Below, in pieces: positions 6,060-11,818 of a stretch of DNA of 14,264 nt. Under the pieces are notes generated by a model. That model saw nothing but the letters and a program-made list of their open reading frames with translations. It had not been told where the DNA came from and did no database searches. Both the position numbers and the translations under genes were made by a program. The stretch lies in assembly GCA_011523195.1 (NCBI GenBank), contig WTHH01000467.1, positions 1-14,264 on the forward strand, written 5' to 3'. Each line of letters starts with the position of its first letter. The stretch's first letter is position 1. The stretch comes from Verrucomicrobiales bacterium (GTDB taxonomy: Bacteria > Verrucomicrobiota > Verrucomicrobiia > Limisphaerales > UBA1096).

Positions 6060-7358
6060 TTAGTCGAAATTCTCAACGCGAATCATCGTAGGCTTGGCCT
6101 TGACGGCCGAAAGACGCGCAATACGTTTTAACGCCTTTTGCATTGCGGCGTCCGGTGCGTCGTGCAGCATCATGATCAGAGGCACACTCTCCCCGACGTG
6201 CCCCTCTGGCTGCATCACAGAGCAGATGCCGATCTTGGCCTCGCCAAGGATGGTCGCGATCTTGGCCAGCGTGCCCGGCCGGTCAATCACGCTCAGGCGC
6301 AGGTAAAATGGGCTGACCGCCTTATCAATTGGCAGCACGCTGCCTTTTTCCTCATGCGGGACAAACGGGGGTACGCGACCCATGCTGCCGTTTTTCAAGT
6401 CCAACGCCGCATCGGCTAGGTCACTCAACACTGCGCTCGCCGTGGCATCCGCTCCGGCGCCCTGCCCGTAGTGCAGCGTGTCGCCCACGATATCGCCGCG
6501 AACGAGAATGGCATTGTAAACGCCGCTAACGTTAGCCAACACATGTTTCTCCGGCACCATTGCCGGGTGGACGGCAATTTGCACGTTGTCACCCAGTTTC
6601 TTGACGATGCCAAGCAACTTGATGCAGTAGCCCATGCGCCGCGCAAACTCAATGTCGAGCGTCGTGATGTGTCGGATGCCCTCAACAAAAATCTGGCTTG
6701 GTTTGATCCAAAACCCGTGCGCCAGCGAGGCTAGGATCCCGGCCTTGTGCTGCGCGTCAAAGCCGTCCACGTCCAGGGACGGCTCGGCCTCGGCGTAGCC
6801 CTTCCGCTGTGCATCGGCCAAAATGTCCTCGAAGTCCCGCCCCTCGGCCTCCATCTGCGTGAGGATGAAATTGCAGGTGCCGTTGAGGATACCGTACAGC
6901 CGCTGGATTCGGTTACCGCTCAGTCCCTCGCGCAGTGACTTGATGATCGGGATGCCGCCGGCGACCGCCGCCTCGTAGTAAAGGTTGCCACCGTTTTTCT
7001 CGACCTGCCTAAAAATCGATTCGCCTTGCGCGGAGATCAACGCCTTGTTGGCGGTAATCACCGGCTTTCCCAGCTTCAACGCCTCGGCGACCACCTTGCG
7101 CGCAGTCGTCGTGCCGCCCATCAACTCCATCACCACGTCGACCTTTGGATCGCGAACGAGCGACTCCCAGTCGGTGGTGATCAGCCGCTTGGCTACGCGC
7201 ACCGCCCGGGCCTTGCCTGCATTGCGCACCGCCACGCCGCCGAGCGAAAACTTCACCCCGAGGCGCGATCCCATTAGCGAGCCGTTGCGGGCCAGCCCCT
7301 GCACCACGCCACTGCCGACCGTGCCACACCCCACAAGTCCTATGTTCACCTTTCGCAT
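6060..7358 (-). CDS. hom: Homoserine dehydrogenase
   Basis: NAD(P)-dependent reduction of aspartate semialdehyde to homoserine, the branch point to threonine and methionine. The 432-residue product has an N-terminal Rossmann fold with GLVGCGTVGSGVVQ (7-20), the ITANKALIS segment (101-109), a catalytic domain with YGILNGTCNFIL (155-166), AEPSLDVDGFDAQHKAGILASLA (191-213) and the catalytic-region lysine K205. A C-terminal ACT domain (from about 350: LRLSVIDRPGTLAKIATILGEAKIGI) is typical of the long, feedback-regulated form. It is not fused to aspartokinase. The TAA stop sits directly before the thrC GTG, so hom and thrC form a threonine operon. The upstream cpYpsA-like gene is 48 nt away. The hom GC level is like that of its neighbours, in contrast to thrC. 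Confidence 0.95.
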   Translation of the reverse strand: MRKVNIGLVGCGTVGSGVVQGLARNGSLMGSRLGVKFSLGGVAVRNAGKARAVRVAKRLITTDWESLVRDPKVDVVMELMGGTTTARKVVAEALKLGKPVITANKALISAQGESIFRQVEKNGGNLYYEAAVAGGIPIIKSLREGLSGNRIQRLYGILNGTCNFILTQMEAEGRDFEDILADAQRKGYAEAEPSLDVDGFDAQHKAGILASLAHGFWIKPSQIFVEGIRHITTLDIEFARRMGYCIKLLGIVKKLGDNVQIAVHPAMVPEKHVLANVSGVYNAILVRGDIVGDTLHYGQGAGADATASAVLSDLADAALDLKNGSMGRVPPFVPHEEKGSVLPIDKAVSPFYLRLSVIDRPGTLAKIATILGEAKIGICSVMQPEGHVGESVPLIMMLHDAPDAAMQKALKRIARLSAVKAKPTMIRVENFD

Positions 7359-7406
7359 TTCAGCGCGGGGAGAGTGACGGCAAAGCCGCGTCGGCTCAAA
7401 TTATTT

Positions 7407-7892
7407 TTAACCCGCTTCCTTCTGGCCAAGCGCGGCGTTGAGCAGCGCTGTGAGGTGAGCGGCGATGCCCGGTTCGCCCGAGGCTCGGGGGCCGGCGACG
7501 TTAAGCACTGCGATGTTGTTCGCCGCAATGAACTGCCGCAGCGCCGTTGCCTGTGCCGGCAGCTCTCCGTCTTCTTTTGCCAGCACCAAGTGCGGCTTGG
7601 CCAAGCGCATGGCCAAGTCATCCGTGAGTCGGGTGCCGCCAATTAGGCGCTTGTCCAAGCTGACGATTAACGTGCCGTCGCTGTCGCGGATGTTCCATTC
7701 CGTGCGCTGCGCCGGGCTTGGCTCGGGCGTCTCTCGCAGTGGATACCGGGCGTCGATTACGCCGTCCTCCGCCAAGCGGCCAAGCGGGCACCAGCCGCCG
7801 CACGCCAGGCCGTTAGCCAACGCCCAGTCCAGTGCGGCGCGGTCGGCCCCGGTCTGGCCGCCGGACACGATCTTGAGCAACCCGGATGGCAT
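7407..7892 (-). CDS. cpYpsA / putative molybdenum carrier-like protein
   Basis: The 161-residue protein matches the putative molybdenum-carrier (cpYpsA, SLOG-superfamily) family. It has KIVSGGQTGADRAALDWAL (7-25), a nucleotide-binding Rossmann-like start, then GGWCPLGRLAEDG (32-44), YPLRETP (50-56), RTEWNIRDSDGTLIV (63-77) and GGTRLTDDLAM (85-95). The biochemical role is not settled: metal-cofactor or nucleotide-ligand binding has been proposed for the family. I start at the ATG at 7892 (MPSGLLKIVSGG), because the longer frame to 8015 reads into the purD start region and adds unlike sequence. It is divergent from purD (84-nt gap) and 48 nt upstream of hom. It contains a palindrome copy encoding RLAKP and tandem half-sites, so it seems to be a tolerant site for the repeat. 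Confidence 0.85.
   Translation of the reverse strand: MPSGLLKIVSGGQTGADRAALDWALANGLACGGWCPLGRLAEDGVIDARYPLRETPEPSPAQRTEWNIRDSDGTLIVSLDKRLIGGTRLTDDLAMRLAKPHLVLAKEDGELPAQATALRQFIAANNIAVLNVAGPRASGEPGIAAHLTALLNAALGQKEAG
7419..7432. repeat. Partial palindrome copy (11/14)
   Basis: The right part TGGCCAAGCG is intact. It lies in the final codons (LGQKEAG) of the cpYpsA-like gene. Confidence 0.35.
7594..7607. repeat. Iterated palindrome, 13/14 copy in the cpYpsA-like gene
   Basis: GGCTTGGCCAAGCG with an exact 10-bp core (7596-7605), encoding RLAKP on the minus strand. The same frame and residues appear at the rfaE2 copy (13876). Confidence 0.85.
7648..7661. repeat. Degenerate palindrome copy (12/14)
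   Basis: CGCTTGTCCAAGCT lies 54 bp from the better copy at 7594, in the same gene. Confidence 0.4.
7771..7786. repeat. Tandem palindrome half-sites
   Basis: GCCAAGCG is repeated head to tail (7771-7778, 7779-7786) inside the cpYpsA-like gene, encoding part of PLGRLAEDG. Confidence 0.5.
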
Positions 7893-7976
7893 GGCGGCAG
7901 TGTAGCCGAGTCGGTCGCCGGGAAAAATGCTTTCCCAAAGCGGCGGCTGATTTACGATGCGCCACCCGAAATTTCG
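7893..7976. promoter_or_regulatory. Divergent control region, cpYpsA-like gene / purD
   Basis: This 84-nt gap must carry the start signals for both divergent genes. It contains a dyad GGGAAA-aatgc-TTTCCC (7920-7936), with 6-bp arms and a 5-nt centre. A TACGAT -10-like hexamer lies downstream toward purD without a convincing -35. The dyad could be an operator; no known purine-repressor box is recognised. Confidence 0.35.
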
Positions 7977-9266
7977 ATGAAGATTCTGGTTATCGGTGGA
8001 GGCGGCCGCGAACACGCCCTAGTTTGGAAGCTGGCGCAGTCGCCCCGCGCCACGCAGATGTGGTGCGCCCCCGGCAACGCGGGGATCGCCGGCGAAACCG
8101 TCGCGGCCAACGGCTCGGCGGTGGAGTGCGTCGGCATTGGTGCGGAGGACCTGCCGGCACTGCTCGAGTTTGCGCGTGAACAGCAGATCGACCTCACGGT
8201 CGTTGGCCCTGACAACCCGCTGGCGATGGGCATCGTCGACCAGTTTCAGGCCGCCGGACTCCGCGTTTGGGGACCGACGCAGCAGGCCGCGCAGTTCGAG
8301 TCGTCGAAAATTTTCTCGCAGGAATTCATGGACCGCAACGGCGTGCCGACGATGAAGTCCGCGTCGTTCACCGCCGCCGCCGAGGCCCGAGCATTTGCCG
8401 CGTCGCTCGACGGCAAATGCGCCGTCAAAGCCGACGGCCTCGCGCTTGGCAAGGGCGTGCTGATTTGCAACACGCCGGACGAGGCCAACGCGGCAATCGA
8501 CCAGATCATGACCGACCGCGCGTTTGGCGACGCCGGCTCGAGCGTATTGATTCAGGAATTGATCACCGGCATGGAGGTTTCGCTGCACGCTTTGTGCGAC
8601 GGCAAAACTGCCAAGCTGTTTCCCAGCTCGCAGGATCACAAGCGCGCTCTCGACGGCGACCAAGGGCTGAACACCGGCGGCATGGGCACCTACTCGCCGG
8701 TGCCGTTTTTGAGCGACGAAAAACTCAACGAGATTGCCAACGCCGTGCTCGAGCCGTGGCTCGCCGGTTGCGCCGCCGAGGGCATCGACTTTCGCGGAAT
8801 GCTTTACCCCGGCATCATGCTCACCGACGACGGGCTGAAGGTGCTCGAGTTCAACGCGCGCTTCGGCGACCCGGAGACGCAGGTGTACCTTCCGCGCCTC
8901 GAGAACGACCTCGTCGACCTGTTTGAGGCCAGCATCGACGGCACGCTCGACCAACATGAGCTGCGCTGGAGCGACCAGTCGGCGGTGTGCGTCGTAATCG
9001 CCTCGGGCGGTTATCCCGGCAGCTACGAGAAGGGCAAGGTCATCACCGGCATCGCCGATGCCGATGCGCTTCCGGGGGTCAAAGTGTTCCACGCCGGAAC
9101 CAAGCTCGATGATGGGAATGTCGTCAATGCCGGCGGACGCGTGCTGGGGGTCACCGCGCTTGGCCAAGGGCTGCAGGCCGCCCGCGATCTCGCCTACGAG
9201 GCGGCGGCAAAAATCCAGTTCGAAGGTGCCTTCACCCGCAGCGACATCGCCGCCAAGGCGCTCTGA
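7977..9266 (+). CDS. purD: Phosphoribosylamine-glycine ligase (GAR synthetase)
   Basis: ATP-dependent ligation of glycine to phosphoribosylamine, the second step of purine synthesis. The 429-residue product has the usual length and domain order: N-domain MKILVIGGGGREHALVWKL, GPDNPLAMGIVDQF, the ATP-grasp region (SSKIFSQEFMDRNGVPT, AVKADGLALGKGVLI, SSVLIQELITGMEVSLHAL, then SSQDHKRALDGDQGLNTGGMGTYSPVP), the Mg-binding GMLYPGIMLTDDGLKVLEFNARFGDPETQ, and the C-domain VIASGGYPGSYEKGKVI with GGRVLGVTALG. The ATG at 7977 gives the standard N-terminus. It is a single-gene plus-strand unit flanked by minus-strand genes, convergent with the Rieske gene 26 nt away. A palindrome copy overlaps the C-terminal TALGQG codons. 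Confidence 0.96.
   Translation: MKILVIGGGGREHALVWKLAQSPRATQMWCAPGNAGIAGETVAANGSAVECVGIGAEDLPALLEFAREQQIDLTVVGPDNPLAMGIVDQFQAAGLRVWGPTQQAAQFESSKIFSQEFMDRNGVPTMKSASFTAAAEARAFAASLDGKCAVKADGLALGKGVLICNTPDEANAAIDQIMTDRAFGDAGSSVLIQELITGMEVSLHALCDGKTAKLFPSSQDHKRALDGDQGLNTGGMGTYSPVPFLSDEKLNEIANAVLEPWLAGCAAEGIDFRGMLYPGIMLTDDGLKVLEFNARFGDPETQVYLPRLENDLVDLFEASIDGTLDQHELRWSDQSAVCVVIASGGYPGSYEKGKVITGIADADALPGVKVFHAGTKLDDGNVVNAGGRVLGVTALGQGLQAARDLAYEAAAKIQFEGAFTRSDIAAKAL
9157..9170. repeat. Iterated palindrome, 13/14 copy at the purD 3' end
   Basis: CGCTTGGCCAAGGG with an exact core (9159-9168), encoding ALGQG in the purD C-domain. Confidence 0.75.
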
Positions 9267-9274
9267 CCCGCATA

Positions 9275-9292
9275 GCCAAGGGCTTGGCCAAG
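9275..9292. repeat. Palindrome core plus half-site between convergent stops
   Basis: GCCAAG-gg-CTTGGCCAAG lies in the 26-nt gap between the purD stop and the Rieske-gene stop. The exact 10-bp core is 9283-9292, and the extra half-site makes a second inverted repeat. The position is suitable for a bidirectional transcription end, though no T-run is present. Confidence 0.75.
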
Positions 9293-9625
9293 TCAACGGA
9301 CGAGAAAAATGTGGCCGTCGGATTGTTCGGTTTCCAGCGGGATTAGGCTGGCGCCGGCACAGGGGCCGTCGATGCACAGGCCGGTTTTAGGTTCGTAGAA
9401 TGCACCGTGTGTCTGGCAGACGAACAGGCTGCCGTCGCTGCTGAAAAACTCCCCGTCGCCGTAATCAAGCGTGATCGGAAGGTGGCGGCAGAGGTTTTCG
9501 TACGCCACGATGTCTCCCTTGAAATTGGCGACGAACGCATCCACCCGCATGCCGTCGCGCTGAAAGGAAAAGCGCTTGGTTGTCCCCTCCGGTAGATCCT
9601 CGAGCCTGACGATTTTTTTTCGCAT
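9293..9625 (-). CDS. Rieske [2Fe-2S] ferredoxin-like protein
   Basis: A small soluble Rieske-domain protein of 110 residues, probably an electron carrier. The cluster ligands are visible: C46-R-H48 (ENLCRHLP) and C70-Q-T-H73 (FVCQTHGAFY). The typical GLCIDGPCAG loop (82-91) follows; its two cysteines are common in this family's second loop region. There is no signal peptide and no fused oxygenase domain. I start at the ATG at 9625, which shares one base with the larE stop (TGATG); a TTG one codon earlier is possible. The 1-nt overlap implies co-translation with larE and suggests, without proof, that it serves redox chemistry in the same process. Confidence 0.9.
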   Translation of the reverse strand: MRKKIVRLEDLPEGTTKRFSFQRDGMRVDAFVANFKGDIVAYENLCRHLPITLDYGDGEFFSSDGSLFVCQTHGAFYEPKTGLCIDGPCAGASLIPLETEQSDGHIFLVR

Positions 9626-10461
9626 CAACCCGTGGCCAGTTTTTCCTCCGGGATACCCTCGTTGAGGCTGCCCCGGCGGTAGCCGCGCGTGTCGAGTGTG
9701 ACTCCGGAAAATCCGGCCGCCCGGAATCGCTCGGTCACCGTTGGCAATAGTTCCTCGGCCTGAAATCGTTTCATCTCCTCGGGGCCAAGCTCCAGTCGGG
9801 CCAATGCACCTTCCGGCTGCTCGTGGTGCCGCACGCGCACTTCACGAAAGCCGGCGTCGCGCAGCATCCCCTCGGTCTCCTCGATCATCGCCAGTTTTTC
9901 GCGCGTGACTTCCTGTCCGTAAGGGATGCGCGAGCTGAGGCACGGCATCTGCGGCTTGTCCGCGGTCGGCAAACCGAGCGCGGCTGAGCAGGCACGGATG
10001 TCTTCCTTGCTCATCCCGGCCTCCTTGAGCGGGGCACGCACCTCGAATTTTTTTGCCGCCTCGGCACCCGGCCGGTGGTCGCCGATGTCGCTCGCATTCT
10101 CTCCGTAGGCCAGCACGGCAAAATCGCCCTCAGCCGCGATCGGCTCGAGGTGGGTGAACAACTCGTGTTTGCAGAAGTAGCAGCGGTTAATCGGATTCTC
10201 GGTGTAGTCCGGGTTGGCAAATTCCTGTGTCTTCACAATGCGCAATGGGAAGCCATGCACCTGTGAGATCTCCTGCGCCTCGGCCAGTTCTCGGCGCGGC
10301 AGGCTCGGGGAATCGGCGATTACCGAGAGTGCGCGTTCGCCTAGCACCCGGTGCGCCACGCAGGCGAGCAGTACAGAGTCCACCCCGCCGGAGTAAGCAA
10401 CCAGACAGGATTCGTACCCGCGAAGGATGTTTTTCAATTGCTCGAGCTTGGCCTCGCTCAT
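9625..10461 (-). CDS. larE: LarE-type ATP-dependent sulfur transferase
   Basis: PP-loop ATPase of the LarE family. In known members it adenylates the pyridinium dicarboxylate precursor of the nickel-pincer nucleotide cofactor and inserts sulfur. The 278-residue product has the PP-loop VAYSGGVDSVLL (21-32), DSPSLPRRE (50-58), NRCYFCKHELF (92-102), YGENASDIGDHRPG (119-132), RAPLKEAGMSKEDIR (142-156) and PCLSSRIPYG (173-182). Three cysteines, C94 and C97 as CxxC plus C174, fit the type proposed to carry an iron-sulfur cluster rather than the single sacrificial Cys of Lactobacillus LarE; this subtype is inference. larB, larC and larA are not in this window. It lies 39 nt downstream of a small membrane-protein gene and overlaps the Rieske gene by one base. 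A related tRNA or NAD-type PP-loop function is less likely. Confidence 0.87.
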   Translation of the reverse strand: MSEAKLEQLKNILRGYESCLVAYSGGVDSVLLACVAHRVLGERALSVIADSPSLPRRELAEAQEISQVHGFPLRIVKTQEFANPDYTENPINRCYFCKHELFTHLEPIAAEGDFAVLAYGENASDIGDHRPGAEAAKKFEVRAPLKEAGMSKEDIRACSAALGLPTADKPQMPCLSSRIPYGQEVTREKLAMIEETEGMLRDAGFREVRVRHHEQPEGALARLELGPEEMKRFQAEELLPTVTERFRAAGFSGVTLDTRGYRRGSLNEGIPEEKLATG

Positions 10462-10500
10462 GCAGAAAAGCTGCCCCGAACCTCGGCCAAAGTCCAGCGG

Positions 10501-10866
10501 TCAGGGCGTCTCGTTTTTGTTGTCCGCCCTAGGTTCATCGTGTTCGACGTGCCTGGGAACGATAGCCCTGGACTCTTCGAACGCCTGTTCGGCGGCGTGC
10601 TCGCGGGCCGCTTTTTCCAGTTCCCACATTTTCTCAGAGCAAATGATTGAGGGCGAATACAACCGATTGTACCGAACCCTGGCAATCAGGGTGAAGAGTA
10701 TGGGTACGATAGTCATCCAGCCAATCGTACCCGGGGGCCAAACGAGGCTGATGAGCACATAGCCTCCGATGAAACTGCCAAGCCAACACGCCAACCCCTT
10801 CAGGCCAAAGCAGAGCAACAACTCTTGACGGAAGTAAATGAGTGCAACGAAGAATACGATGAGCAT
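10501..10866 (-). CDS. Small membrane protein of unknown function
   Basis: I do not recognise the family. The 121-residue product has two to three hydrophobic segments (about 2-19, 24-43 and 48-64) and then a hydrophilic, charged C-terminal tail of about 55 residues (KMWELEKAAREHAAEQAFEESRA, ending in an acidic and Asn-rich stretch) that may form a short helix in the cytosol. The first segment has no cleavage site, so it is probably anchored rather than exported. The ATG at 10866 is the first in frame. It is first in a minus-strand unit followed by larE and the Rieske gene (39-nt gap), which is the only clue to its job. Confidence 0.7.
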   Translation of the reverse strand: MLIVFFVALIYFRQELLLCFGLKGLACWLGSFIGGYVLISLVWPPGTIGWMTIVPILFTLIARVRYNRLYSPSIICSEKMWELEKAAREHAAEQAFEESRAIVPRHVEHDEPRADNKNETP

Positions 10867-10955
10867 GACAGATTACTCGGTAGATCGTTATTACCTGTGA
10901 AAATTAGCACAACACAATTCGAATACCCAGCCGGGGCGATTCGTTCATGACTTGG

Positions 10956-10984
10956 GTGACAGCGGGAGGTTCGCGGTGTAGATT
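10956..10984 (+). promoter_or_regulatory. Candidate sigma-70-type promoter for the YjiK-like gene
   Basis: GTGACA (5/6 to TTGACA), a 17-bp spacer, then TAGATT (4/6 to TATAAT). A start of transcription near 10991 would leave only about 9 nt before the ATG at 11000, but 24 nt and an AAGGA before the in-frame ATG at 11015. It lies in the 133-nt divergent gap facing the membrane-protein gene. Confidence 0.4.
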
Positions 10985-10999
10985 GCCGCCGTCTTAAGG

Positions 11000-11815
11000 A
11001 TGAGATCGTTTTTTATGGGAACGCTGCTGCTGCTTGGCCAAGCGCTTAGCCAAGCGGAGGAGTCGTTGGCCCTCGACCAGTATACGCTGGCCAAGGGGCC
11101 GATCGTCATTGAGGGGGTGAAGGCGAACGCCTCTGGTTTGGCTTACCACGCCGGTCGCGACAGTCTGTTCGTCGTGCTGGATCAGCCGCAGCGGGTGGTC
11201 GAGATCGGCTTCGACGGATCGCTCAAGCGGAAGATCGACCTGAACAAGTTTAATGACACCGAGGGCATTGTCTGGCTGGGCGACGACCATTTTGCCATCG
11301 TTGAGGAAGCCAAGTGCAACATTGTGATCGCTGAACTCGAGCCGGGCGATGGCGGGGTCAGTTGGAAGAAGGCTGAAAAGCTCAAGCTCGACATCAAGGT
11401 CAACTCACTCAACGGCATCGAGGGTCTCGCTTACGATCCCGTGGCCAAGCGGTTTTTCGCCGCGCGCGAAAAAGCCTCCGCCGCCATTTTCAAGGTGTTG
11501 CCCCCACCGCCTAACAGCGAGGACAAACCGACGTCCATCCTGATGACTTTGGCGGGACGCGGGCTGAAGGATATTTCCGGCCTGCATTACGACGGGAGCA
11601 GCGGGCGGTTGCTGATCCTCAGCCACGAGTCCGCCTGCGTGGTGGAGGCCAACAAGTACGGCATCGAGAAAAGCCGCCTGTCGTTGAAGGGCGGGCGGTC
11701 CGGCCTGAAGCAAACCGTGCTCAAGGCCGAGGGCGTCGCGCTGGACAAGCGGGGGACGCTGTACATCGTCGGCGAGCCGAACCAGCTGTTCGTCTTCGAG
11801 CCGAAAGGCAAGTGA
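11000..11815 (+). CDS. Secreted YjiK / SdiA-regulated-like beta-propeller protein
   Basis: The 271-residue product resembles the SdiA-regulated (YjiK) family of exported beta-propeller-like proteins, whose role is poorly known. It has a signal peptide MRSFFMGTLLLLGQALSQA|EES. Repeated propeller-type strands follow: ASGLAYHAGRDSLFVVLDQPQRVVEIGFDGSLKRKIDL, DTEGIVWLGDDHFAIVEEA, NGIEGLAYDPVAKRFFAAREK, DISGLHYDGSSGRLLILSHES and AEGVALDKRGTLYIVGEPNQLFVF. The ATG at 11000 gives an arginine before the hydrophobic core; the ATG at 11015 has better ribosome-binding spacing but leaves an uncharged signal start. Two palindrome copies form the end of the signal peptide. The gene converges on the GH13 gene, with 3 nt between the stops and no room for a separate terminator. 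Confidence 0.8.
   Translation: MRSFFMGTLLLLGQALSQAEESLALDQYTLAKGPIVIEGVKANASGLAYHAGRDSLFVVLDQPQRVVEIGFDGSLKRKIDLNKFNDTEGIVWLGDDHFAIVEEAKCNIVIAELEPGDGGVSWKKAEKLKLDIKVNSLNGIEGLAYDPVAKRFFAAREKASAAIFKVLPPPPNSEDKPTSILMTLAGRGLKDISGLHYDGSSGRLLILSHESACVVEANKYGIEKSRLSLKGGRSGLKQTVLKAEGVALDKRGTLYIVGEPNQLFVFEPKGK
11031..11056. repeat. Tandem pair of palindrome copies in a signal-peptide coding region
   Basis: TGCTTGGCCAAGCG (11031-11044) and CGCTTAGCCAAGCG (11043-11056), each 13/14, share a CG so the period is 12 bp, or four codons. They encode LGQALSQA at the signal-peptide end. Confidence 0.9.
11438..11451. repeat. Degenerate palindrome copy (12/14)
   Basis: CCCGTGGCCAAGCG, encoding PVAKR in the YjiK-like protein. 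Confidence 0.4.
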
Positions 11816-11818
11816 CAC

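Noticed and set aside
7384..7396. Hairpin AGCCG-cgt-CGGCT after the cpYpsA-like gene
   Set aside because: The stem is only 5 bp, and on the coding strand only a few T follow. The T-rich side faces the strand with no gene ending there.
8441..8454. Another palindrome-like site in purD (GCTTGGCAAGGG)
   Set aside because: It lacks one C of the core and encodes the conserved ALGKGV loop, so protein conservation explains it.
8019..9377. 452-residue minus-strand open frame opposite purD
   Set aside because: It is a shadow of purD, whose ATP-grasp motifs are all intact on the plus strand.
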